Of a stretch of DNA of 33,470 nt, positions 25,998 to 33,470 are shown in pieces. Location of the stretch: positions 1 through 33,470 of the forward strand of contig JAGWXP010000006.1 in NCBI GenBank assembly GCA_018969845.1, written 5' to 3'. The stretch comes from Lysobacteraceae bacterium (GTDB lineage Bacteria; Pseudomonadota; Gammaproteobacteria; Xanthomonadales; Rhodanobacteraceae). A program made the position numbers and the translations under genes. Each line of letters starts with the position of its first letter. Position 1 is the stretch's first letter. The notes beneath the pieces were generated by a model. It worked only from the letters and a program-made list of their open reading frames with translations, made no database searches and was not told where the DNA came from.

Positions 25998-27935
25998 ATG
26001 AACGATTTTCCCCGCTGGAAATACATTCTCGTCGCCGTGGTGATCCTGCTCGGCATCGTCTATGCGCTGCCGATCATCTACCCGCAGCAGCCGGCCGTGC
26101 AGATTTCGGCCAACCGTGGCGCCACGGTTGACGCGGCATTGCGCGAGAAGGTGCTCGGCATCCTGCAGACCAAGAAAATCGCGTTCAAGGACGTTGAGCT
26201 CAACGGCGACCGCCTGCTCGCGCGCTTTCCGAATACGGAAGTCCAGTTGGCGGCCTCCGATCTGATCAAAACCGGTCTCGGCGACAAATACATCGTTGCG
26301 CTGAACCTCGCCAGCACCGTACCCGGCTGGCTGCGCACGATCGGCGCGAACCGCATGCCGCTCGGCCTCGACCTGCAGGGCGGCGTGCACTTCCTGATGG
26401 AGATCGACCAGAAGGCGGCGCTCGACAAGATGCAGCAGCGCTACGTCGACGACATCCGCACCGCGCTGCGCAACGCCAAGATCCGCTACGAATCGGTCAA
26501 CCCCGGTGCGCAGGGCATCGTCGTGGTGCTGCGTTCCGCGGCCGACCGCACGGCCGCCGGCAACATCATCGCCAAGGACGTGAACCAGCCGGAGAAGCTG
26601 GGCGCGCCGCCGCCGCTGGATATCACCGACGGCACCACCACGGCGACGAGTTTCGCGCTCAATGCGCGCATCCGCGAGGCGACGCTGCAGGAACAGCAGC
26701 GTTCGATCGTCGACAGCAACCTGACCACGCTGCGCAACCGTGTCAACCAGCTCGGCGTATCCGAGCCGCTGATCCAGCAGCAGGGCGCCAACCGCATCGT
26801 GGTGGAACTTCCCGGCGTGCAGGACACGGCCGAGGCGAAGAAGATTCTCGGTGCGCAGGCAACGCTTGAATACCATGCGGTGGACGAGAACACGAATCCG
26901 ATCGAGGCCGAGAAAACCGGCATCGTGCCGCCGGATTCGCGCCTGTACTACACGCAGCGCCTCGGTCCGGATGGCAAGCCGATGCCGATCGTGCTGAAGA
27001 AGAAAATCATCGTCGGCGGTGACGAGCTGATCGATGCGGCGGCGATTCCCGATCCGCAGACCGGCCTGCCGGCGGTGTCGGTCACGCTCAACGCGCTCGG
27101 CGGCAAGCGCATGCTCGATTACACGCGCGAAAACGTCGGCCACCGCATGGCCGTGGTCTACATCGAACGCATTCCGGAAACCAAGATTGTCGACGGCAAG
27201 GAAGTCCATACCGCCAAGGTCAACGAGGAAGTCATCAACGACGCCACCATCCAGGGCGTGTTCTCGAACAGGTTCCAAACGACGGGGCTTGACAGCCTCA
27301 AGACGGCGAGTGAACTGTCGCTGCTGCTGCGCGCGGGGTCGCTGGCGGCGCCGGCCGACATCGTCGAGCAGAACGTGATCGGCCCGAGTCTGGGTCAGGA
27401 CAACATTGAAAAGGGCGGCCGCGCCGTGTTGCTCGGATTGCTCGCGGTGCTGATCGCCGCGGCGCTCTACTATCACCTGTTCGGCCTGATTGCCGACATC
27501 GCCCTGGTGCTGAACCTGGTGCTGCTGATCGCGGTGCTCTCGATCTTCCAGGCCACCCTGACCATGCCCGGTGTCGCCGGTATCGTGCTGACGCTCGGCA
27601 TGGCGATCGATGCAAACGTGCTGATCTGCGAGCGCATCCGCGAGGAATTGCGCAACGGCTCCACGCCGCTGGCCGCGATCCGTGCCGGTTATGAAAAGGC
27701 CTGGGCGACGATTCTCGATGCCAACGTGACCCACCTGCTGGCCGCATTCGGCCTGTTCGCCTTCGGTTCCGGCCCGATCAAGGGCTTTGCCGTGACCCTG
27801 GCCATCGGTATCGTGACCTCAATGTTCACCTCGGTCACGGTCACCCACGCCATCACCAACCTCATCCACAGCGGCCGCAAGCTCAAGGGCTTGGCCGTCG
27901 GCGGCGGCCACGCGCGCGCCGCTGCAGGAGCCTGA
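25998..27935 (+). CDS. secD: Protein translocase subunit SecD
   Basis: SecD (645 aa) uses the proton motive force with SecF to pull secreted proteins from the SecYEG channel. An N-terminal membrane helix (YILVAVVILLGIVYALPII) precedes the large periplasmic P1 domain with LGLDLQGGVHFLMEID (residues 122-137). The C-terminal membrane region has about five helices and the motif TMPGVAGIVLTLGMAIDANV followed by CERIREEL. ATG 25998 follows a gagg ribosome-binding site. secF begins 4 nt after its stop. Confidence 0.97.
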   Translation: MNDFPRWKYILVAVVILLGIVYALPIIYPQQPAVQISANRGATVDAALREKVLGILQTKKIAFKDVELNGDRLLARFPNTEVQLAASDLIKTGLGDKYIVALNLASTVPGWLRTIGANRMPLGLDLQGGVHFLMEIDQKAALDKMQQRYVDDIRTALRNAKIRYESVNPGAQGIVVVLRSAADRTAAGNIIAKDVNQPEKLGAPPPLDITDGTTTATSFALNARIREATLQEQQRSIVDSNLTTLRNRVNQLGVSEPLIQQQGANRIVVELPGVQDTAEAKKILGAQATLEYHAVDENTNPIEAEKTGIVPPDSRLYYTQRLGPDGKPMPIVLKKKIIVGGDELIDAAAIPDPQTGLPAVSVTLNALGGKRMLDYTRENVGHRMAVVYIERIPETKIVDGKEVHTAKVNEEVINDATIQGVFSNRFQTTGLDSLKTASELSLLLRAGSLAAPADIVEQNVIGPSLGQDNIEKGGRAVLLGLLAVLIAAALYYHLFGLIADIALVLNLVLLIAVLSIFQATLTMPGVAGIVLTLGMAIDANVLICERIREELRNGSTPLAAIRAGYEKAWATILDANVTHLLAAFGLFAFGSGPIKGFAVTLAIGIVTSMFTSVTVTHAITNLIHSGRKLKGLAVGGGHARAAAGA

Positions 27936-27938
27936 CCC

Positions 27939-28910
27939 ATGGAAATCTTCAAGCACGATGCCGCGGTCGACTTTCTCGGCTGGCGCCGGGTGAGTCTGAC
28001 GATCTCGGCGATTCTGGTCGTCCTGTCGATCGGCGCGATCTTCACGCGCGGCCTCAACTACGGCCTCGACTTCACCGGCGGCATCCTGATCGACGTCAAG
28101 TACGCGCAGCCGGTGGACATCAGCGACGTGCGCAGCGCGCTGGACACGGCCGGTTTCGACCACGCCATCGTGCAGAGCGTGGGCGGTGCGCGCGAGGTTT
28201 CGATCCGCCTGCAGCCCGGCCGCGACAAGGCCGCAGCGGCTGCGGACAGCGGCACGGTCAAGCAGAGCGACAAGGTCGCCGCCGACGTCATGACCGCACT
28301 CAAGGCCAAGCGCAGCGACGCCAGCATGACGCGCGATCCGGACTTTGTCGGCCCCGAGGTCGGCGCGGAACTGAAGAGCGACGGCGTGACCGCGGTGATC
28401 TTCGTCATTATCGGCATCATGATCTACATCGGCGTGCGCTTCGAGTGGCGCTTCGCCATCGCCGCGATCGCCTCGGAATTCCACGATACCCTGCTCACGA
28501 TCGGGTTCTACGCGCTTACCCAGCACGAATTCGACATCACCGTGCTGGCTTCGGTGCTGGCCGTGGTCGGCTATTCGATCAACGACAAGGTCGTGGTGTT
28601 CGACCGCGTGCGCGAAATTTTCCGCGCCACACGCAAAGGCGAACCGGTCGATATCCTCAACAAGGCGATCAACGGCACCCTGTCGCGCACCATCATCACC
28701 TCGGTGTTCACGGGCATCACCATGGTCGCGTTGTTCTTCTTCGGTGGTCCGGCGGTGCACGGCTTTGCGCTGACCATGATCATCGGCATCGTGATCGGCA
28801 CGCTGTCGTCGATCTTCTTCGCCAGCCCCATCCTGCTCTGGCTCGGCGTGTCGAAGAAGGACCTGATGCCGGTGACGCGCGACAATCCCGAGTTGGCGCG
28901 CAGGCCTTGA
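27939..28910 (+). CDS. secF: Protein translocase subunit SecF
   Basis: SecF (323 aa) is the partner of SecD in the inner membrane. It opens with a membrane helix and the conserved GLNYGLDFTGGILIDVKY. A small periplasmic domain follows, then about five membrane helices with VLAVVGYSINDKVVVFDRVR. It sits three bases downstream of secD and is clearly co-transcribed. A perfect hairpin lies just after its stop. Confidence 0.97.
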   Translation: MEIFKHDAAVDFLGWRRVSLTISAILVVLSIGAIFTRGLNYGLDFTGGILIDVKYAQPVDISDVRSALDTAGFDHAIVQSVGGAREVSIRLQPGRDKAAAAADSGTVKQSDKVAADVMTALKAKRSDASMTRDPDFVGPEVGAELKSDGVTAVIFVIIGIMIYIGVRFEWRFAIAAIASEFHDTLLTIGFYALTQHEFDITVLASVLAVVGYSINDKVVVFDRVREIFRATRKGEPVDILNKAINGTLSRTIITSVFTGITMVALFFFGGPAVHGFALTMIIGIVIGTLSSIFFASPILLWLGVSKKDLMPVTRDNPELARRP

Positions 28911-28914
28911 GGTT

Positions 28915-28945
28915 CGTCATTCCGGCATTCTCTGCCGGAATGACG
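28915..28945. repeat. REP-like repeat, family A copy 2 (perfect hairpin)
   Basis: cgtcattccggca-ttctc-tgccggaatgacg is a 13-bp perfect stem with a 5-nt loop. It lies between convergent secF and suhB and probably protects or ends both transcripts. There is no T run, so it is classed as a repeat rather than a terminator. Confidence 0.8.
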
Positions 28946-28949
28946 ACAA

Positions 28950-29750
28950 TTAGCCAAGCATCTCCGGCGTTGCATTCGCCGAGATGATTTTCACCATCGC
29001 CGCCGTGAGGTGGTGATTGCCGGCGACGAGGTTGCCGCTGGCGGGCATGCCATCGCGGCCGGCAAAATCGCAGAACGTGCCGCCGGCTTCGCGCACCAGC
29101 AGGCAGCCGGCGGCCATGTCCCAGGGTTGCAGGCCGGGTTCGAAATAGCCGTCCAGACGACCGGCCGCGACGTAGGCCAGGTCAAGCGCGGCCGATCCGG
29201 TGCGGCGGATGTCGTCGGCGTCGCGCAACAGCGCGCGCGTGATCGCGAGTTGCGCATCCAGATGCTGATGCTGGCGCGGCGGAAAGCCGGTGCACAGGAT
29301 CGTGCCGGCGAGGGTCTCGCGCTTGCTCACGCGCATGCGCCGATCGTTGACGAAGGCGCCGTCGCCCTTGCTGGCGGTGAACAGCTCGTCGCGCAGCGGG
29401 TCGTAGATCACGCCGTACACCAGATCGCCGTGGTCCATGAAGCCGATCGACACGCAATAGTGCGGAAAGCCGCGCAGATAATTGTGGGTGCCATCGAGGG
29501 GATCGACGATCCAGACCTTGTCGGACTTGCCGGTCTTGCCCGTTTCTTCGCCGAGGATGGCGTGACCCGGATAGGCGCGGCGCAGCTCCTTGACGATCTC
29601 GGCTTCGGCCATTCGGTCGACTTCGCTGACGTAGTCGTGGCGCGATTTTTCCTCGACGTTGAGCCCTTCCACGCGATGGATGTAGCGCAGAATGACGTTG
29701 CCGGCAGCGCGCGCGGCGCGCACCGCGACGTTGATGGCGGGTCTGGGCAT
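28950..29750 (-). CDS. suhB: Inositol-1-monophosphatase SuhB
   Basis: This Mg-dependent phosphatase of the IMPase family has 266 aa. Metal ligands are E68/E69 in LGEETG, D83 and D86 in IVDPLDGTHN, and the Asp in PWDMAAG. It hydrolyses inositol-1-phosphate; in E. coli SuhB also takes part in rRNA antitermination and RNA turnover. ATG 29750 is the likely start. It appears monocistronic, convergent with secF. Confidence 0.93.
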   Translation of the reverse strand: MPRPAINVAVRAARAAGNVILRYIHRVEGLNVEEKSRHDYVSEVDRMAEAEIVKELRRAYPGHAILGEETGKTGKSDKVWIVDPLDGTHNYLRGFPHYCVSIGFMDHGDLVYGVIYDPLRDELFTASKGDGAFVNDRRMRVSKRETLAGTILCTGFPPRQHQHLDAQLAITRALLRDADDIRRTGSAALDLAYVAAGRLDGYFEPGLQPWDMAAGCLLVREAGGTFCDFAGRDGMPASGNLVAGNHHLTAAMVKIISANATPEMLG

Positions 29751-29821
29751 GACGAGTTCCTGCTTTTATTGTCAAAAAGAACGTGGTGCGGCTAGGCGCG
29801 GTGCAGATTTTAGCAGAAGCG

Positions 29822-29928
29822 AAGCTTCCGTCCGTCCTGCGGCCGGCCGGGTGACTCCCAGAGCCAGAGCTTCCGACCGGTCTGCAACCGGTCGGGTGAC
29901 TTTCTTTTCTCGTGAAAAGAAAGTCACC
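29822..29928. repeat. Tandem repeats and 15-bp hairpin upstream of suhB and trmJ
   Basis: Two tandem units beginning agcttccg and ending gggtgact (about 29823-29855 and 29868-29901) are seen. The second runs into a perfect 15-bp stem, ggtgactttcttttc-tcgt-gaaaagaaagtcacc (29895-29928). The second unit also holds gaccggt/accggtc. This lies in the 302-bp gap between divergent suhB and trmJ; the remainder (29929-30040) shows nothing clear. It resembles a dispersed repeat I associate with this order of bacteria. Confidence 0.6.
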
Positions 29929-30040
29929 AAAGAAACACGTCAAAGCGCGACCGTCCGCGGGAGGAGCTTCACGAAGGCTGGCGAAAGGATGCAAGTTCCA
30001 CTTGCAACTCGTCGATTCTGTGTTGCGGCGGGACACCTGC

Positions 30041-30046
30041 GATAAT
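30041..30046 (+). promoter_or_regulatory. -10 element candidate immediately upstream of trmJ
   Basis: GATAAT ends 6 nt before the ATG at 30053, so transcription would begin at or next to the A of the start codon. No Shine-Dalgarno is visible in between. The -35 side is weak. Confidence 0.4.
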
Positions 30047-30052
30047 CAGAAA

Positions 30053-30835
30053 ATGAGCAAGAATTCGATATCGTCCGTTGCGGGGCCGGACATCCGTTTC
30101 GTCCTCGTGCGTACTTCGCATCCCGGCAACATCGGCGCGGCGGCGCGCGCGATCCGCACGATGGGATTCGCGCGGTTGAGTCTGGTGGCGCCGCACAAGT
30201 TTCCGCATCCGGATGCGGTGGCATTGGCTTCGGGCGCGATCGGCGTGCTGGACGATGCTGCCGTCACTCCGGCGCTGGTCGATGCGGTGTCCGACTGCAC
30301 GCTGGTGCTTGGTTGCACGGCGCGCGCGCGGGCCGTGCAGCTCGAGGAACTGTCGCCGCGGGAAGCGGCCTCACGTGCGCTGGCCGCCAGCACGCACGGT
30401 CCGGTCGCCATCGTCTTCGGCAACGAGCGCACGGGACTGGAAAACGACGAGTTGATGTCTTGTCACGCCGCGGTGCGGATTCCTAGCGTCGAGGATTTCC
30501 CCTCGCTCAATCTCGCCCAGGCCGTGCAGGTTCTGGCCTACGAACTGCGGCTCGCGGTGCTCGAACGCGCGCCGCAGGCCGCGGACGAATCCATATCCGA
30601 TCCGCCGGCCACGGCCGAACAGCTTGAACACCTGTTCGGGCATCTGGCGCAGATGCTCGACGACATCGATTTCCACAAGGGTCGCTCGCCGGTGACGATC
30701 ATGAAGCGCCTGCGCCGGCTGTTCCTGCACGCGGCCCTGGATCAGCGCGAGGTGCGCATTCTGCGCGGGATTTTCGACGATGCGCAGCGTATGGCGCGAC
30801 TGGCGAAAACCACCGACCGTTCGCCCGGAGCGTAG
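30053..30835 (+). CDS. trmJ: tRNA (cytidine/uridine-32-2'-O)-methyltransferase TrmJ
   Basis: This SPOUT methyltransferase of 260 aa methylates the 2'-O of residue 32 in the tRNA anticodon loop. SAM-knot motifs are visible: RTSHPGNIGAAARAIRTMGF, VFGNERTGLENDEL and IPSVEDFPSLNLAQAVQVLAYE. A C-terminal helical extension (about residues 180-250) binds tRNA. ATG 30053 is the family start; the longer ORF-track reading from 29912 runs through repeats. The last few codons (RSPGA-stop) are provided by family B repeat copy 3. Confidence 0.93.
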   Translation: MSKNSISSVAGPDIRFVLVRTSHPGNIGAAARAIRTMGFARLSLVAPHKFPHPDAVALASGAIGVLDDAAVTPALVDAVSDCTLVLGCTARARAVQLEELSPREAASRALAASTHGPVAIVFGNERTGLENDELMSCHAAVRIPSVEDFPSLNLAQAVQVLAYELRLAVLERAPQAADESISDPPATAEQLEHLFGHLAQMLDDIDFHKGRSPVTIMKRLRRLFLHAALDQREVRILRGIFDDAQRMARLAKTTDRSPGA

Positions 30836-30909
30836 GTGCATAGCGCCGAAGTCGAAGGGCCTAGCGTTTCGACTTCGCTCGCGTTGCTCGCTACGCTCAA
30901 CGCGAACGG
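30817..30909. repeat. Intergenic palindromic repeat, family B copy 3
   Basis: It has outer arms ccgttcgcccggagcgtag and ctacgctcaacgcgaacgg and inner cgaagtcgaa / tttcgacttcg arms. It overlaps the last codons and stop of trmJ and ends a few bases before the stop of the convergent CorC-like gene. It probably acts as a transcription barrier for both. Confidence 0.75.
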
Positions 30910-30916
30910 ATTTTTG

Positions 30917-32236
30917 TCAACCGCTTTCCACGCCTTCCGAATCCGGCGGCACGCGCAGGACGAGAATCTTGTCCACGCGCGCTCCGTCCAGGTCGACCAC
31001 TTCGAAACGCCAGCCGCGCCAATCGAAGTGCTCGCCGGGATGCGGAATGCGGCTGAATTGCGCGACGACCATGCCGGCGACCGTGTTGAAATCATGCTCA
31101 TCCTCGGCCGGCAGTTCGGCGAGTCCGAGCAGTTCGCGCAGATCGTCGGTGCCGAGCGCGCCGTCGATCAGCCAGCTGCCGTCGCTGCGCTGCGCGATTT
31201 GCGGGCCTTGCGTCGCCGGTGCCGGCGCGGCGCCCTGTCCGACCACCGCGCCGAGCACGTCGTTGAGCGTGACCAGGCCTTCGATGTCGCCGTATTCGTC
31301 CACCACCAGTGCCAGGCGCGTTTCCGCATCGCGGAATTCCTCGAGCAGATCCAGCGCGCGCGCGGTGCCGGGAACGTACAGCGGCGTCGCCAGTCTTGCG
31401 AACAGATCGATCCGCGCATTGCCGAGCATGGCCGGCAGGCGCTTGAGGCTGAGCACGCCGAGCACGTCCTTGTCGCTGCCGCGATACACCGGATAGCGCG
31501 AATACGGCGTGTCGCGCATGACCGCAAGGTTTTCCTCCAGCGATGCTGACGCATCCAGCCAAGCGATGCGCTGGCGCGGCGTCATCAGGCTGTCCACCGT
31601 GCGGTCGCCCAGGCGCAGCACGCGATTGACCATGTTGCGCTCGTCGGCGTCGATCACGCCCTGATCGGCGCTCTCGGCCACGAGCAGGCGGATTTCCTCC
31701 TCGCTGACCTGGTCGGCGCGGATGCGATCCATGCGCAGGGCGTGCAGGATCGCACGGGTGAGCCAGATCAGCACGAACCCGAACGGCGCGGCCAGCCAGG
31801 TCAGTATGCGCATCGGCACTGCGGTGGCGAGTGCATAGCGTTCCGGATTGACCAGGGCGACGCGTTTGGGCACGAGTTCGCCGAGCAGCATGTTGGCGAA
31901 GGTGATCGCCGAAACGCTCAGCGCCACGCCAAATGCGGGCGCGTAGGGCGCGAGCCAGGCCAGGCGCGTGGCGTCGAGCAGGCGCGCGAAATCCGCGCCA
32001 AGCCGCGCGCCGAGCGCCGTGCCGGTACCGATGCCGATCAGGGTGATGAACACCTGCACGGTGGCGAGGAAACGTTCCGGCGTCTGCGCCAGTTTCAGTG
32101 CGATCTGCGCTCGCCGGCTGCTGCGCGCCAGATGCTTGAGGCGGCTGCGGCGCGAGGTCAACAGGGCCATCTCGCTGAGCGCGAAAAAGCCGTTGAGCAA
32201 GGCGAGCAGGACGATGAGGACGACTTCGACGATCAT
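30917..32236 (-). CDS. CNNM/CorC-HlyC family membrane protein
   Basis: The 439-aa protein has an N-terminal DUF21/CNNM membrane domain (about residues 1-190; ALLNGFFALSEMALLTSRRSRL is the classic start). A pair of CBS domains follows at about 205-335 (MTPRQRIAWLDASAS, VVDEYGDIEGLVTLNDVLG). A C-terminal CorC_HlyC domain is at about 350-435. Such proteins are linked to magnesium or cobalt efflux and, by old annotation, hemolysin; the ion here is not known. Start ATG 32236 has no strong Shine-Dalgarno. It lies 58 bp downstream of the uncharacterised gene on the same strand. Confidence 0.9.
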   Translation of the reverse strand: MIVEVVLIVLLALLNGFFALSEMALLTSRRSRLKHLARSSRRAQIALKLAQTPERFLATVQVFITLIGIGTGTALGARLGADFARLLDATRLAWLAPYAPAFGVALSVSAITFANMLLGELVPKRVALVNPERYALATAVPMRILTWLAAPFGFVLIWLTRAILHALRMDRIRADQVSEEEIRLLVAESADQGVIDADERNMVNRVLRLGDRTVDSLMTPRQRIAWLDASASLEENLAVMRDTPYSRYPVYRGSDKDVLGVLSLKRLPAMLGNARIDLFARLATPLYVPGTARALDLLEEFRDAETRLALVVDEYGDIEGLVTLNDVLGAVVGQGAAPAPATQGPQIAQRSDGSWLIDGALGTDDLRELLGLAELPAEDEHDFNTVAGMVVAQFSRIPHPGEHFDWRGWRFEVVDLDGARVDKILVLRVPPDSEGVESG

Positions 32237-32294
32237 GCGCGTTGGCGTCGCCGCGCGCGACGCGGGCGAACTCGCACTGGCGGTGGCGGTCGCA

Positions 32295-32702
32295 TCAGAG
32301 CGCGTCGCCGCCTGCCGACATGGCCTTTTCCAGACGATCGCCGAGCGGGCCGATTTCGTCGATCAGACGCATCAATTCCTTTGCGGTCAGCAGTTCGTAT
32401 GGCCGGTTCTCGCACAGGTGCAGGTAGGGTGCGCCATCGAGGTCGCTCACGGCGAGATAGCCGACGCGCTGTTCCCAGTTGAAGCGCAGGCAGCGTTTCG
32501 CATCCATGCCGGCAAGCGCGCCGATCGGCGTGGATACGCGCAGGAACTTGCGCCCGTCCTCGCCTTCGATCTCGGCCAGATACAGGCCCTGATGGCGGTT
32601 GCCGCCGTCGAGGGCGAGGTCGAAACAGAGCAGGTAGGGGTCGTTGATGCGCAGCGTGTGGCGTGCCTGGACGCTGGAGCGGATTTCCTCGAACGAGTGC
32701 AT
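32295..32702 (-). CDS. Uncharacterised 135-aa protein
   Basis: This small acidic, soluble protein has no signal peptide or membrane helix. It has alternating strands (YLLCFDLALDGG, HQGLYLAEIEGEDGRKFLRV, QRVGYLAVSDLDGAPYLHL) and a C-terminal helix (AKELMRLIDEIGPLGDRLEKAM). The alpha/beta pattern slightly recalls small YbjN or secretion-chaperone-like proteins, but I do not recognise the family. It starts 46 bp from the divergent alkyltransferase-like gene and is followed on the same strand by the CorC-like gene. Confidence 0.75.
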   Translation of the reverse strand: MHSFEEIRSSVQARHTLRINDPYLLCFDLALDGGNRHQGLYLAEIEGEDGRKFLRVSTPIGALAGMDAKRCLRFNWEQRVGYLAVSDLDGAPYLHLCENRPYELLTAKELMRLIDEIGPLGDRLEKAMSAGGDAL

Positions 32703-32748
32703 TGCGGTGTCCTTGTGAACTTGCCGCGTATGCTAACGTGTCGCGCCC

Positions 32749-33102
32749 ATGAAGTCAGGCACGGCATCGATCCCGCCCGAACACGCTGCCATCCTGCGCG
32801 TGATCCGCGCGATTCCGCGCGGCCGGGTGACGAGCTACGGCGAGATTGCCGCGCGCGCGGGCTTGCCGCGGCGCGCACGGATGGTCGGGCGCATTCTCGG
32901 CGCGTATTCCGCGCTGAAGCTGCCGTGGCAGCGCGTGTTGCGTTCCGATGGACGCATTGCCTTTGCGCGTGGTAGTCGCGGCTACCGCGAGCAGCGCGTG
33001 CTGCTCGTCGACGAAGGCGTCGTGGTGGCGCATGGCCGCGTGGATCTGGCGCGTTACGGCTGGCAGCGCGATCTGGATGCGGAGTTGTGGAAGATGGCGT
33101 GA
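32749..33102 (+). CDS. Alkyltransferase-like protein (MGMT family, no active Cys)
   Basis: The 117-aa protein has the DNA-binding part of O6-methylguanine methyltransferase: AILRVIRAIPRGRVTSYGEIAARAG, then ARMVGRILGAYSALKLPWQRVLRSDG. The PCHRV active-site motif is replaced by PWQRV, so there is no acceptor Cys. Such proteins (ATL, E. coli YbaZ type) bind alkylated guanine and hand it to nucleotide excision repair. The Trp in place of Cys is typical; Gln in place of His is less usual to my knowledge. A TATGCT is found about 15 nt upstream. Confidence 0.88.
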   Translation: MKSGTASIPPEHAAILRVIRAIPRGRVTSYGEIAARAGLPRRARMVGRILGAYSALKLPWQRVLRSDGRIAFARGSRGYREQRVLLVDEGVVVAHGRVDLARYGWQRDLDAELWKMA

Positions 33103-33137
33103 AGCGGCCCGATTCGGGCATCATGTGGCATTCAGCT

Positions 33138-33224
33138 CGTCATTCCGGCAGGGACTGCCGGAATCCAGTGGCCAAGGACGGCATCCATGCAGTCTGGATA
33201 CCGGCAATCCCTGCCGGTATGACG
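33138..33224. repeat. REP-like repeat pair, family A copy 3
   Basis: Two inverted units are seen: cgtcattccggcagggactg followed by ccggaatccag, and then ctggataccggcaatccctg followed by ccggtatgacg. Together they form a BIME-like palindrome. It lies between the alkyltransferase-like gene and the rhomboid gene. Confidence 0.8.
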
Positions 33225-33262
33225 TTAAACAATTGCGATAGTCTCGATAATTCCGGAGCGCA

Positions 33263-33470
33263 ATGTCCAACCTCCCCGCCGTAACCCGTGCCTTGCTGAT
33301 CGCCAATATCGCGATCTTCCTGTTGCAGATGGCCGGTGCCGATTCGGCGATCATCGCGCACTTCGCGCTCTGGCCGCTCGGCCCGCACCAGCTCGTGCGC
33401 ATGGACGATGGCAGTGTGATGTCGCTGGGATTCCAGCCGTGGCAACTGATCACCTACAGCTTTCTGCACG
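33263..33470 (+). CDS. Rhomboid-family intramembrane serine protease, N-terminus (3' end outside window)
   Basis: Only the first 69 codons are in the window. They show an N-terminal membrane helix (ALLIANIAIFLLQMAG) and FQPWQLITYSFLH, the stretch that opens the rhomboid core before the first conserved His helix. The catalytic Ser and His are beyond the window. ATG 33263 follows a ggag ribosome-binding site. Confidence 0.8.
   Translation, partial: MSNLPAVTRALLIANIAIFLLQMAGADSAIIAHFALWPLGPHQLVRMDDGSVMSLGFQPWQLITYSFLH

Noticed and set aside
25683-27734. 683-codon minus-strand ORF opposite yajC and secD
   Set aside because: Long but wholly antisense to secD; His/Asp/Arg-rich shadow frame with no motif.

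Overview
This window is a gene-dense, GC-rich stretch of bacterial core chromosome. The protein families and gene order point to a gammaproteobacterium, most likely order Xanthomonadales (Lysobacterales) and close to Rhodanobacteraceae. The signs are rnr-rlmB, thrS-infC-rpmI-rplT-pheS-pheT-ihfA-merR, queA-tgt-yajC-secD-secF, a CBU_0592-like membrane protein, and many short palindromic intergenic repeats. This placement is inference from remembered family and synteny patterns. No phage, transposase, CRISPR array or biosynthetic island was seen.

Layout. 1-2256: end of rnr (RNase R), rlmB and a small membrane protein, all on +. 2410-7343: a minus-strand block with an M14 peptidase, rnt, an FmdB-type zinc ribbon and cysK. 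7427-15243: the translation cluster thrS, infC, rpmI, rplT, pheS, pheT, ihfA and a MerR regulator on +. 15339-16426: tRNA-Pro(GGG) and a proline iminopeptidase. 16487-18580: a PsiF-repeat protein and a class III aminotransferase on -. 18814-22327: an ABC-2 exporter (ATPase and permease) coupled to a DesK/DesR-type two-component system. 22359-28910: queA, a ParD/ParE-like toxin-antitoxin pair, tgt, yajC, secD and secF. 28950-33470: suhB (-), trmJ (+), a CorC/HlyC-family membrane protein and an uncharacterised protein (-), an alkyltransferase-like protein (+), and the start of a rhomboid protease (+).

The strongest new observation lies upstream of thrS. A short reading frame ends M-E-T-R-T-A-N-T-stop and uses three Thr codons that I expect to be uncommon in GC-rich DNA. 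It is followed by a clean intrinsic terminator. A competing antiterminator can be drawn whose left arm begins 4 nt after the stop codon. A sigma70-like promoter sits so that the leader peptide could be translated from a leaderless mRNA. This looks like a threonine-tRNA-sensing ribosome-mediated attenuator controlling threonyl-tRNA synthetase. E. coli thrS instead uses autogenous translational repression.

Other points of interest are: infC starting at ATC behind a strong Shine-Dalgarno; long hairpin-rich leaders before rpmI and pheS; two copies of a two-hairpin RNA element with GGA-containing loops and covarying stems; paired TTTGGA/TCCAAA dyads upstream of cysK; intergenic palindromes that form the 3' ends of rnr and trmJ; and a toxin-antitoxin module wedged into the usually compact queA-tgt-yajC-secDF cluster.
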